From Epiperipatus broadwayi (lineage: Eukaryota > Onychophora > Udeonychophora > Euonychophora > Peripatidae), in assembly GCA_028023455.1 (NCBI GenBank), contig JAQFVV010000063.1, forward strand, positions 6,303,157-6,367,156: a DNA stretch of 64,000 nt, in the 5' to 3' direction. The notes beneath the pieces are model-generated. The model searched no databases and had not been told where the DNA came from. It was given only the letters and a program-made list of their open reading frames with translations. Below, piece after piece: positions 52,889 through 63,240 of the stretch (positions are counted from its first letter, which is position 1; each line of letters opens with the position of its first letter). A program made the translations under genes and the position numbers.

Positions 52889-53560
52889 ATCGTCTTCCAT
52901 CTCAAATCTCTTCTGTCACAAAAACTATTTTCATTAGAGCTATTAATCTTCTTTTAGATGAATCAAATCTTAAAGATAAAATAATCATAAAAGCAATGTC
53001 TTATCAGCTAATCGCTATAATAACACAATAAACCAAGCCTTAATTCAAACCCTAAACAATCAAAATAAAAACCAAAAAGAAGAAACAATGATTAGAGTTT
53101 GTATTCCTTATATAAAAGGGATTACAGACAATATTGAATGTATTCTAATACATTATAATATAAAGATAACATGTACCATTAATCAAAAAATTAATATCAT
53201 TAGAGCCAAACCTAAAGACTCAATCCCTCTTGAAGCCCATGGAGTTTATAAAATTCCATGAAGCATGTGTAAAACTTTCTATATATGTATAAGTAATCAT
53301 TACATCAATGTTAGAAAAGATGAACATATTAATGCACTTAAAAAACATTCAATATCAACAGCATTATCTCGCCATGCTATAGATACAGGTCATAGTATTG
53401 ATTTTTCTAATATGAGAATACTATCCAGATGTGACACTCTCCTACAATGTCAGATCAGAGATGCAATAGAGATTTTTAAAAGGCCAGATTATGTCAACAA
53501 TTATGAAGATACATGCAAATTATCTTCTATTTGAAATTTTTGATTAAAATTAGCATTTCA
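52889..53560 (+). pseudogene. Third PLE locus, plus copy (decayed)
   Basis: This begins near 52889 at tcgtcttccatctcaaatct, equivalent to the HFHSHHHPTQ segment of the young element, immediately after the minus copy stops. It continues through EEK-like linker sequence (caaaaagaagaaacaatga) to GVYKIP and a 89-codon frame at 53265-53534 with the GIY-YIG C-terminus (NVRKDEHINALKKHS, SRCDTLLQCQIRDAIEI). A stop (tga) directly after GVYKIP splits the domain. Junction geometry is the same as at the other two PLE loci. Confidence 0.82.
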
Positions 53561-53599
53561 GAATATATCCAATATTATTTGTATTTCTTTACTTTTTTT

Positions 53600-54300
53600 A
53601 GTATTATTTTGGGATGAAATGATGCTTTATTTATGACTCTTTTATTATAAACATTAGCTATCAAAATATCACTTGATTTACTTTTTTCTTTTAAGTATGA
53701 TTTATCTGAAGGGTTACATGTTCAGCTAAGAGAATTTTTGATACAGAAAAAAATTAATTTGAATTATGATGAGTTGAAAATGTTAAGAATTTATGTGTAT
53801 GCATTTTTCTGATAAAGAAATCTGAAAATATTCTTCTGCTTTATTTGGTTGATGATAAAGTCATAAAGAAGATAAGTTTCTCAGAAGTCTGTGTTTTCAT
53901 TATTAATTTATTTTATGGATGGATGGATAAATTTTTTAAGTTGTTTCCAGACAACATTCACGTCATCTATGTATATGAATCAAATAATACTTTTTTAAAG
54001 TTGCTGATCCTAAATACAAATTTGTATATTTTCCATACACAATAGCTATCATCTCTAGGATAAGAGAACCTATTGGGGTAATAATAACTTATTTAGAATA
54101 TCACCTATGTCAATAATATAAGTATTTAAAATGTAATGTTTCACTAAAGTAATAATGTTTTACAGTATACTGCAATATTGTTTATTTATTTAAAAATTTA
54201 TCATTTATAATATTTATAAACAAAGAAGCAACATCATCGTTGAAAGCTAATTAATATTTCATTTAATTTTTATTTTTTATGTAGAAAAAAAATGTTAATA
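53600..54300 (-). pseudogene. Further PLE reverse transcriptase fragment (minus)
   Basis: Heavily diverged reverse-strand sequence matches the PLE order: gaacctattggggtaat near 54066 is the reverse complement of the motif B (G-P-G) region, caataatataagtatttaaa follows the YF-YNG segment, and tttataaacaaagaagcaac near 54215 corresponds to the VSLFTN region (motif A). The low-coordinate part corresponds to the linker before the GIY-YIG domain. No intact frame remains. Confidence 0.65.
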
Positions 54301-54319
54301 AATAAAATAACGCCATATA

Positions 54320-54600
54320 TCACATGACACAATTTTTTAAGCTTGTAGTTTGCCTAAAGATTTTTCAAACCCCATATAGCTATTTAAGTTAGATCGCTGG
54401 GTTTGAAGACATATAGGTGTCTGAAAATTTTAAATTTTTTTATTTAATAGCTAATTTTTAGATAAATGCTGGCTTTAAGTTGGTATTTTTAGATTTAGTA
54501 TCTGAAATTATCCTAGTGCCTTACTGAGGATTGCAGAAGCATAGATATAAGCTTAAAAAATGGGGTCCTGCAATATATGACTATTTTATTTACTATTTAT
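54320..54600 (+). repeat. Family C copy
   Basis: atcacatgacacaatttttt, aagcttgta, ccccatatagctattt, aggtgtctgaaaatttt, gtgccttactgagg and gcataga occur in order. It is repeated downstream in the same orientation. Confidence 0.72.
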
Positions 54601-54639
54601 AGTTTTAGTTTTAGGTCTTAAGTGATATTATATTTCTAA

Positions 54640-54930
54640 GGCTATTAATATATGGTTTGGCTGAAGATTACTTAGCCCCATATAGCTATTAAATTAGATA
54701 GCTGGTTTAATGATATATAGGTGTCTGAAAATTTCATATTTTCTATTTAATAGTTAACTTTTAGGGAAGTGTTGACTTTAAGTTGCTATTTTTAGATCTA
54801 GTGTCTGAAATTACCCTAGTGCCTTACTGAAAATTGCCAAAGCATGAAAACAGTGGTCTGAGGATTGGGGGATAATTTCTAGATAGAGTTTTTTTAATGC
54901 TTTCTTTTGCACCATTTATCAATAAAGCTT
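54640..54930 (+). repeat. Family C copy, direct repeat of the previous
   Basis: ccccatatagctattaaatt, ataggtgtctgaaaattt, ctagtgccttactgaa and gccaaagcatgaaaa repeat the previous copy at an offset of about 310 bp. The end matches 47990-48080 (ggattggggg). Confidence 0.75.
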
Positions 54931-56767
54931 GTTAAGCAATTAACACCACTCATTAAAATATGCTCATCTCTTTATATATGATTTTAAAATGACATTGTAC
55001 ATTGTATTAAATTAGTCACATATCTAAAATAATTCTATTTTCATCACTATAAAATGAGGGGATTATCTATTTTATGGACTTAGATTGTAGAATTTTGAAA
55101 AAGAGAAATATTTAGAGATTTTGTTTAAAAGTTCATTAATCAGATTATCTGTTAATTTTATACTGATTCTCTCATTTAGTATCACACACACAGACATCCT
55201 TACTTTCATTTCTTATGCATTTTTACTTTTGTTTTTATAGCATGAAACACTAATTTCCATTTATATGTTGTTACTTTCAGAGTGTCTATAATTCATTTTT
55301 AAAATAACATTATAAAACTGATGGAAGTAGGATCCAGCAAAAATGTCGAAACAATGATTTTGTTAATTATATATGGTTAGACATGGTTGACCATGACAGT
55401 CTTTATTTTAACACATATACACACATTTCTCACTGTTTTGTGTAACATCAATAAACTATAAAAAGGTAACATCAATAAACTATAAAAAGGTACAACAATA
55501 CCACTTTATCTTTTAACTCTGTTTATATTTAAACTTAATTCATCGATAGACTTTTAAGGAAGAAAGTGAATATGGGCTATTATTTCAATTTACATACAGA
55601 ATAAATAATTTGAAATCATTATTCAAATATTCAGAAGATTGAGACAGAACCCATGTTTATCCATTCATCATATACAAACAAGGATCTCTTATATAAGAAA
55701 TCAAGAAATTCAATTTGCATATACAACATCTATTGAGAGATTTTGATAACTTTTTTTCCAAATATTAAAATGTATTTTTTTCTAATACTTTAATTTCCAA
55801 ACAATTTTAAAGTTGTCAGGATATTAAAAAATGTGGGAGATTCAAAGCTTGCTAAACTCTTCATTGAGAGTTTTTCATGGTTTTCTTAGAATTTTTAAAC
55901 TTTGCAATATTACTTCAAGAAAATATTTTGAATGATTAAAACTTGGAATTTTTCAGAAAGTTTATGATTGTTTTTGTACAATAATTGTGTAATAATTATT
56001 ACAAATCGATAAATGTACTATTACAAATTTATTTACTACATAAATGCTTTATTTTTAAAAATAAGAGGTTATAATTTTCTGAGAAAATTTACCATAACAA
56101 TTACTATGTGTTTAATAACACACTATCACTTACAGTATATTAGAATATATAGCAATATTTTCAAAATTACTATAAAAAATTAAACTTTTAAAGCATATGT
56201 TGATAGATTTAGTATATATTTATAATTATTCATTCACATTTCAAATGCAAATATCAAACAAATAAGATTTCATTTATTTTTCAAAATCAATCTCTCCTCC
56301 TTATATCTGAATGACAAAAAATGCTGTGTTTTGATTAAATTTTTAAATAATTGCAAAATCAAATGTGATTTTTTTTAAAATTTATTTAATTTTTAAACAA
56401 AAATATATATCAAGTGAAGTCAAATTTATTTCATTCTGATATATAATAATCATTTAATAATAAAATTAAAGATGAAAGTTTACAGCAAGTAAAAGCAAAT
56501 TAAACTGTCAGATTGTTAATACAGTGTGAGAGGTTTTATAATCTCTAAATATCACATGAAGTCAGATTAATAAATATAATAATAAAAAATCCTAACATAA
56601 CCAGATGTAATTAAAACAGAAATACCTGTACATGTTGTTAGATTATTTATTATTAAATTGACTTCCCATTTGATATTTAGAATTTAGTAATTTTGCCTTT
56701 ATACATGGAAGCGTATTGTATTAAATACACTATTTTGCAATATTTTAATTATTGTCAGGTTATCACT
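54931..56767. other. AT-rich sequence, small tandem repeat
   Basis: No gene was supported. gtaacatcaataaactataa plus aaag is a 24-bp unit repeated exactly twice (55442-55465, 55466-55489). gatccagcaaaaatgtcgaa near 55331 resembles a retroelement 3' tail. Confidence 0.5.
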
Positions 56768-56809
<42 letters not shown>

Positions 56810-56810
56810 C
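56768..56810. repeat. (TA)n microsatellite
   Basis: An uninterrupted TA tract of about 40 bp. Confidence 0.95.
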
Positions 56811-56884
56811 AACATGAAAAATTTTACAAATGTAATTAAATAACAATTGAACTGCCCTCCAGCTGCAAAGTATATATATATTAT

Positions 56885-57265
56885 ACTAGAATATGTAGCT
56901 AATTATCGACTATTGTGGCAATAAATCTTTGGTACAAAACAATATTTGTTACTTTACTAAGCCAAGCTTTGATACTGCATATCTTTTTCAAACTATGACT
57001 ATAGTTGTTTAATCTAATGACATAACTAACTACTAGATCAACTTACACATGCAAGTATACTAATCTATGGTAATCAGTGACTAGTTTGATGGATGCTTAC
57101 ATGCATATAGATATGCTAATGTATTTGCTAATGTTCATTATAGTTGTACTTTGACAAAGATATGCTGTATTAAAAGCCTGGTTCAGTAAAGTAACAAATA
57201 TTGTTTTGTATCAAAGATTTCCTACTGTAATCATTGATAATTCTTTAACTACTCTGGTAGAATAT
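56885..57265. repeat. Long imperfect inverted repeat (MITE-like)
   Basis: The left arm (aaatctttggtacaaaacaa, tatttgttactttactaa, gatactgcatatcttt) is mirrored on the right by aaagatatgctgtatt, ttcagtaaagtaacaaata and ttgttttgtatcaaagattt. Arms are about 90-120 bp with outer parts more diverged (gtagctaattatcga against tgataattctttaac). It lacks coding capacity and is flanked on both sides by TA-rich sequence, which suggests a TA target. Confidence 0.8.
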
Positions 57266-57293
57266 ATTTTATTATATATTATCTATGAAACTA

Positions 57294-57294
57294 C

Positions 57295-57364
<70 letters not shown>

Positions 57365-57366
57365 TT
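57294..57366. repeat. (TA)n joined to (TTTA)n
   Basis: A TA tract of about 30 bp is followed by about eleven TTTA units. Confidence 0.95.
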
Positions 57367-57379
57367 AGTGTGTGTAAAT

Positions 57380-57625
57380 AAGTAAATAACTTAGATTATA
57401 TGTAACTGAAAAGGAAGTAACTGAAGCTTCCAAGCAGATATATCATAGTTGCAATCCCATCACAATCATTTAAGATTAGGATTTCTCTAAAAATAATATG
57501 TATATGAAGTTGAATTGTCACATGTTCTATATTAATTGTTTGACAAAGTGCTTGTTTTTAATGTATCTGTAGTCTGATAGGTTGGTCTGACTTCTGGGAT
57601 AATCAATAGCTGTGATTGAGATGCA

Positions 57626-57656
<31 letters not shown>

Positions 57657-57690
57657 TGAGTTGCAAGCAATATATATATATATATTGTAA
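57380..57690 (+). repeat. Family B copy, diverged, with TA tracts
   Basis: taactgaaaaggaagtaact, gatatatcatagttgcaatc, ttgtttgacaaagtgc and ggtctgacttctgggat follow family B. Two TA tracts separated by gattgagttgcaagcaa (itself near a copy of gattgagatgcaa) follow. Confidence 0.65.
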
Positions 57691-58056
57691 CAGGATATAT
57701 ATATGCGTTACATTTAAATTCTAATGCTTAATGTTTTTATAAATGTCTAATACTGAATTAAAAACACACATGTTCAAAATGCACAAATAACAAATTATTA
57801 ATTTATTAATGTTTGATTCAAATATTAAAATAAGCTGTAAAAAAAATTATAGAAACAAAACAAAGATTCTAATCTTTAAATAAAGTATAAAATAAAAAAC
57901 CTTTTTAATAATAGTGAAGATTTTTTAATTTTTAAATAAAAAATTACAAACAGATCCTTAAGGCAAAATGACAATTAAAAAAATGATTATGAAATAGATA
58001 AGAGTTCCCGCCCAGAGATAGAGACACAGACGTCAGTGGAAAACCCAAAATCTTAC

Positions 58057-58420
58057 CTTGGACACAAACCCAATAAACCAATAAAATACAGACATAAAGT
58101 ATGTTTGATGAATCCTGCATTCCAGAGATAAGGTACCTGAGGACTATAAAATAAAAATCCAAAACAATAATTAGTTAGTTGGAGATTAGAAAAATTTAAA
58201 TTCTTTTGTCTGTTGGTGAAAAGTTAAAATAAATATTATCGCCATCACCAAAAATGTAATGAACTTCATCATGTTTCCTTCGGTGCAGCAGGCCGAAGGT
58301 AGCTTTCCTATTCACGGATCCCAGGATCAAACCACTGGTGCCATATGCAGAAATCTTCCTAAATACATCTTCATAAATCGTCATCATCCACAAGAAATGG
58401 ATCTTTTATAAATTCAGATC
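58057..58420 (-). other. GC-elevated island with candidate split coding sequence
   Basis: A minus frame of about 70 codons (58196-58403) has more G+C than its surroundings and includes ISAYGTSGLILGSVNRKATF and RRKHDEVHYIF. A plausible donor (G, then GTGATG) lies at 58249/58248. A strong acceptor (a T-rich tract then TATAG) lies at 58144, and the 87-base segment 58057-58143 is open and ends at a consensus donor, CCAAG/GTAAGA. Joined in phase, the two remain open. I recognise no protein family. An alternative is an LTR-element relic: ttcggcctgctgcaccgaa is a small hairpin and ttttggtgatggcga resembles a primer-binding region after an LTR end. Confidence 0.35.
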
Positions 58421-58459
58421 TTCATTGTGAAGGAACAAGCCCGTAGAAAGAAAGGAAAG

Positions 58460-59680
58460 TATACATTATAAACAAAAAAACATTATAAACTCTTAATTTA
58501 AAATCTCAAAACTTTATTTGCTATTAAAGATGATTTATAGACTTTCTCTCTGAATCAAATCTAAACTCTATAAACTTTAAAAAATTTAAGTCTAATCAAA
58601 AATTGAAACATAATCTTTTAAAATATGTGTTATATGTTTTCATTTATGCTAATTGTAAGATCTGTTTGTAATAGGGCGGGGTTTACTATTGCAAATGAAT
58701 TTAAAGATAGAAAACACATCGTTATTTCTGCATTATTAAATTTTAAAAATAGGTTAAAATAGTATTTGTGAAAAAAAAATAATAAGTTAAATATAATGTG
58801 TCCTTTTAAAATGATTTAAAATCGTAAAGTAAAGATTTTTTTTTAAGAAATAAATTAATAAAATGATTTAAATGTTAGTTGAGTGTAGATGGCTGCTAGA
58901 CTGGTTTAAATATATGTTAGTTTTAAAGGGGATTTGATTTCGGACTATTTTTTTGTAGTTGTGTCAATGCTGGTGGAGAGATATATGGACGTTTATATCA
59001 ATGTAATGTGAAGTGTGTTAGCATCTAGGGCGATGAGTCCAACTGAATGCATGACCCCAAAGAGGTAGTCATACCATTGAAATGGACACAGACATATTTC
59101 CTGTACCATTGACCCCTTCCAGCTCTATGGATTTTGGATGATAAGCCGGAAAGATAATACCACTCTCCCATCCATACGTAGCATTTTCTTTTTATTATTT
59201 TATATGCATGTTTCCTTCACCTGATAGAGGCACATTCCTGCGGGACAAAGGCCATGTTTTCTCCAATAATATCAAGCTGTTCAGATGCATATTCCTGTCA
59301 GTGTGATTCTATACAAACATGTTCACATTGCATTGGTTGCTGATATATATCTGGAAGCGAGTATTGGTGTGGCTGCAGATTTTTAGTCTGGAGTCAAGTG
59401 ATTTGAAAATTTGTGAGTGCATCTAGGTAGCTCATTTATACTCAACATTCTAAAGATTTAAAATTAAAGTTAAAAACAAATAAAATAACTAATGAAACAG
59501 AATAAAACAACTTTTTTCTTTTGTTATAATTTTTTTTTTTTAAGTTTGTGTGTTATTAATTATATATGTAAATAAAATCCTTTTTGTGTTATTAATACTG
59601 ACAGTGATTGCCTTTATTATTATTTATTAAAAGAAATATATTTAATAAAATGTTTAAACCTCTGCTATTTCATGAGCTAA
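58460..59680. other. AT-rich spacer with moderately GC-rich part at 58.9-59.4 kb
   Basis: 58.9-59.42 kb is richer in G+C than most of the window but has stops in all frames and no recognised motif. AATAAA at about 59570 is the only expression-like signal, and it is weak. Confidence 0.4.
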
Positions 59681-59756
59681 TGGCAAGATCTGGTAGCCGC
59701 GGTCTTAACAGCACATATCTACGGTAAGACTGGACACTCATTACCAACCCCGACCG
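59681..59756. other. Short GC-rich island, unidentified
   Basis: About 75 bases (ctggtagccgcggtctta through ccaaccccgaccgttat) stand out sharply from AT-rich flanks. gtctta and taagac can pair into a stem with a 20-base loop. It does not fold as a tRNA by eye. It may be a SINE head or part of an RNA-derived pseudogene. Confidence 0.35.
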
Positions 59757-59886
59757 TTATAATATATATATATAGTGATAATTAACTATTGTACGCAGTC
59801 TTTCAATCCACAGAAGGCCTTGCAGTAAATTCCTTAATATTCATCAACTGTCTTTAAATTGAAAAATGAAATAGAAGCAAATGTCA

Positions 59887-60290
59887 TCAACTCAAATTCC
59901 ATGAATCATAAATTTTAATATTAGCAGGTTGTCTATTAATTATATTCATTTTATTTCTATTTATTAAAATTGATTCCTTAATTTTTCTTTTATTATGGTT
60001 TCTCTCTTTATGGAGAATCTTAACACTTTCTATATCAAACTTAAATTTATGTTTACATGTCTTTTCATGATCCAAAAAATCTGAAGCATTCATTAAATCA
60101 TTATTTTTACTTTTCATATGCTCATTTAATCTTTTTTCAATACTGCACCTCGATTCATCTATGTATGATAACATTCATCCACAATAAATTTGATATACAA
60201 CATTGCTTTTCTGCTTGACAAGTATATCATTTTTAGAATGATTCACTAATTTATTAACATTATTTGTAACAAAATGAAACATTAAGCACA
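59887..60290 (-). pseudogene. GIY-YIG domain of another PLE family
   Basis: On the minus strand, VVYQIYCG (the GIY half) at about 60180-60210 is followed after a stop by LSYIDESRCSIEKRLNEHMK, the YIG half with Gly replaced by Asp. Then come a HEKTC-KHKF segment and KILHKERNHNKRKIKESILI, ending INRQ. This matches the C-terminal order of PLE families other than the local 3.2-kb one. The TGA between the two halves and the changed YIG glycine indicate that it is dead. No RT part was found upstream on this strand within the window. Confidence 0.72.
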
Positions 60291-60369
60291 TTCTTATATA
60301 TATTTTTAAAAAATTTGACTTGACCATTTGAAATATATTGAAATAGATGTCCATTTTTTACTATCAATC

Positions 60370-60480
60370 TTCAACTTTTTAAACCATTATTTATCTTTTC
60401 ACATGCTTGGTCATGTGTATCAATTGTATTAAATAGAGTCAAGGGAGCTTGAAAGTTTATGTTCAAATCCCCTATATTAT
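60370..60480 (+). repeat. Family A fragment
   Basis: tatttatcttttcacatgct, tgtgtatcaattgt and ggagcttgaaagtttatgtt end in caaatcccct next to a short TA tract. Confidence 0.7.
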
Positions 60481-60487
60481 ATATATA

Positions 60488-60618
60488 TGATCACTAGATG
60501 GAGCTTACCAATAACTCTAATCAAGCTTTATTTTATAAGAGCCAAAAGAAAAAGAATTCAAAAATCTCTATAAAAAAACTTGATTAGAGCTATTGGTAAG
60601 CTCCATCTAGTGATCATA
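60488..60618. repeat. Near-perfect hairpin, 37-bp arms
   Basis: gatcactagatggagcttac with caataactctaatcaag at the left is mirrored by cttgattagagctattgg and taagctccatctagtgatc at the right, with one mismatch. The loop of about 50 bp is AT-rich. It is probably a small MITE. Confidence 0.85.
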
Positions 60619-60664
60619 AAATGGAAGCTTAAATGCAAGTTAAAAAATTTATGACTTGTTTTAA

Positions 60665-60667
<3 letters not shown>

Positions 60668-60700
<33 letters not shown>
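60668..60700. repeat. (TA)n microsatellite
   Basis: A TA tract of about 30 bp, then AT-rich sequence to 60894 with no supported gene. Confidence 0.9.
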
Positions 60701-60702
<2 letters not shown>

Positions 60703-60894
60703 TAAAAAAAATTAATATATCTAGAGTTGTAAGCATTAAATATAAATGATACAATCTGAAAAACCAAATAATCTAACAAATAAAAACAGAATTTGCCTAA
60801 GTTATTTTGAGATTTCAATTTGTTGCTGCTTTTTTTAACATGTTGAAAGATACAATAGTTCATTACAGAGAAATAACTATTACAACGAAGACTA

Positions 60895-61350
60895 TAAGTA
60901 GTGCTGTTATTTTATCTAATTTATTATATGAAAGTGAAACTTGGATACTTTATTGACACAATATAAAATTTTTAGAAAAGTTTCATTTAAGGATGCTCCA
61001 TAAAATTTCAAAAATTCAATGGCAAAATCATAAAACCAATCATTATTTTCTTCAACTTTATGCATGTGATACTATACAATTTTCTATTCTAAAATCATGT
61101 CTTCATTATATTGGACATGTAAAATGAATGAACAATGCAAGACTTCTTAAAAGTGTGCTTTTAGGTAAACACTGCCTACATTATAAGGAGTCTGAAAGAT
61201 ATTCTAATGTAATGCAATAATTATATGTATTGTTGCCATTAGGAAGATATAACAGTGAATAAAATACATTGGAGAGCTACATCTAGAAATGATATTGAAG
61301 TACTTCAGAAAGAAAACTTTTCTGTTGAAGAAATTAAAACAGCATAAAGA
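60895..61350 (+). pseudogene. RTE-like LINE C-terminal relic
   Basis: Reading through stops gives LLYESETWILY, KFLEKFHLRMLHKISKIQWQ, then LKSCLHYIGHVK with MNNARLLKSVLLG, and finally KIHWRATSRNDIEVLQKEN. This order (LLYG-ETW, L--FH-R-LR-I--I-WQ, L-W-GH--RM, then W-R) is the well-known end of RTE-clade ORF2 proteins that follows the RT domain. Internal stops and frameshifts (near 60950 and 61120) make it non-functional. The RT core is absent, as expected for a 5'-truncated insertion. Confidence 0.78.
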
Positions 61351-61789
61351 AAAAAGTCAATGTAATACATAAAATATAATATCTAAGATGTGAAAAATAT
61401 ATATTAATAATATGACAAAATCAAGTAATAATAAAAAAAACATAATATGCAACATAATAGAAAATAGTATCACTTATGCACTTTATGAATTTAGTTGTAA
61501 AACAAATTGTAAGGCTAATGAAGGTCAATAATACATGAAAATAATAGAGTAGTAGAAAAATATAAATATTAAGGCATATAAAAAATATACTCAAATATAT
61601 TTTAATAGTATGAACAGTTAGTTCTATACCTTATAAAATAGATTGTCACTTATAAATCAAATGTATATTTTATGATATTTGATTATTGGTACTTTATACA
61701 GCATGATTACATATTGCATTAATGATTTCTTTTATGTCTTGGAAATTGTTGTATATGAGAATAATATATGTGTGTAATAGTTAATAGTG
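61351..61789. other. AT-rich non-coding sequence
   Basis: No gene or recognised element. Confidence 0.45.
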
Positions 61790-62050
61790 GAGTTTGAACT
61801 TATGATTTTCAGTCTATATTCATCTTCTATTTCATGTCAAGCAGCCGATATACATTGCAAACACATGTGAAAAAGGTAAATGATCTCTAATATACATAAT
61901 TCATGCAGAACTTATCAATTGGGCTAGATCATAATCTCCCACACATATGCACAATGAATACTCGGTTTATACTAAATAGTAATTCTTTAACCTTTAATGG
62001 ACAGGCTTCAGTCTTCTCACTCATCCAATATTTCACCCATCCATTTCACT
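61790..62050 (-). repeat. Family A copy
   Basis: ggagtttgaacttatgattt, gatctctaatatacataatt, catgcagaacttatcaattg and aatggacaggcttcagtctt occur in family order. Confidence 0.78.
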
Positions 62051-62084
62051 GAAAAACCTTTCAATGCAATATGTAATTAACCTA

Positions 62085-62360
62085 TTCATTCAATATACTT
62101 AATGTTTATTATAGTAAACAGAGAGATTTGAACTTAGGATTTACAATCTATATGCATCCTTCACTCCATCTCAAACACTGGTCATATCATCTGGCCCAAC
62201 TGATGAGTGCTGGTTCTGCAGGAAATAAATATATATTGGAGGCCATTTATCTTTTTCACATGTATGTGATCATGTGTATCAGTTGTTTGAGATGGAGTGG
62301 AAGATGAATATAGACTTCAAATTTCAAGTTCAAATCCCTCTATCTACTATAATAAACATT
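62085..62360. repeat. Family A palindrome
   Basis: A minus head (gatttgaacttaggattt, ccttcactccatctcaaaca) runs into a plus copy (aactgatgagtgctggttct, tttgagatggagtggaagat, ttcaagttcaaatccct). The ends are mutually inverted, about 75 bp each. Confidence 0.78.
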
Positions 62361-62390
62361 CAGTATACTGAATGAAGTGAATACAAGTAC

Positions 62391-62394
<4 letters not shown>

Positions 62395-62429
<35 letters not shown>

Positions 62430-62840
62430 GATTTTAACACAGACTTTAAAGCTCGCTTCAATTATCTACTCTATCTCACACAACTGATACACATGATTAT
62501 ACATGTGAAAAATTAAATGATCTCCAATATATATTTCATGCTGAAACAGCCCTCATCAGTTGGTCCAAGTCATTATCTCCCACATATATATAATCAGTAC
62601 TCAGTTTATATTAAGATAGAAAATATTCAAATTTTAATGGACGGGCTTCATTCTATTGCACCTTCAAACTCCTCAGTCATCCACACCAACTGATGAGTGC
62701 TGGTTCAGCATGAAATACATATAGTGGAGATTATTTATTTTTTTCACATGTGTATGATCATGTGTGTTGGTTGTATGAGATAGAGTGAATAGCTGAAGAG
62801 AGCATGAAGGTCTGTGTTCAAATCTGGAATTATAATTAAT
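62395..62840. repeat. (TA)n and family A inverted pair
   Basis: After a TA tract of about 30 bp, a minus copy (gattttaacacagacttt, tttcatgctgaaacagccct, aatggacgggcttc) meets a plus copy (ccaactgatgagtgctggtt, gagatagagtgaatagctga, gtctgtgttcaaatc). This is the fourth family A junction in which copies face each other. Confidence 0.78.
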
Positions 62841-62986
62841 GGTAAATAATAATAATAATATATAAATTAAGCAGAAGTACTTTTGATTTTATTGTAATTA
62901 TTATCAGCTACATTTATGCTAACCAAAAAGTAGAAATCATAAGATTTTTCAAGAATTATGTATATCAATATTAGTGACCTGTCTAT

Positions 62987-63240
62987 TTATAATACAATCT
63001 TTACAATTGTTTTACAAAAATTGCCTCTTTCCTTACTCTTTTTTATGTTATCTTTCTTCATAAAATATTTATGTGGAATCTGAATTAAAAGTAAATTTAA
63101 AATATCAAGATTTTTATGATCAAAGTAAATTGAGACTATATTAAACTGATTATTTATAGCATTTTTTATATGTTTGTCATGTTTTTCACTCTTTTTTAAA
63201 GTACATTTCAATTCACCAATGTATGATTTCTTCTACCTAC
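62987..63240 (-). pseudogene. GIY-YIG-like PLE fragment
   Basis: The minus strand reads KSYIGELKCTLKKSEKHDKH followed by IKNAINNQFNIVSI and YFDHKNLD. It resembles the YIG half of a PLE GIY-YIG domain (SYIGET-R-L-R--EH) with the usual FDH further on. The GIY half is not recognisable upstream and no cysteine pair is kept. It is distinct in sequence from the other GIY-YIG relics in the window. The call rests on a short motif. Confidence 0.6.
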
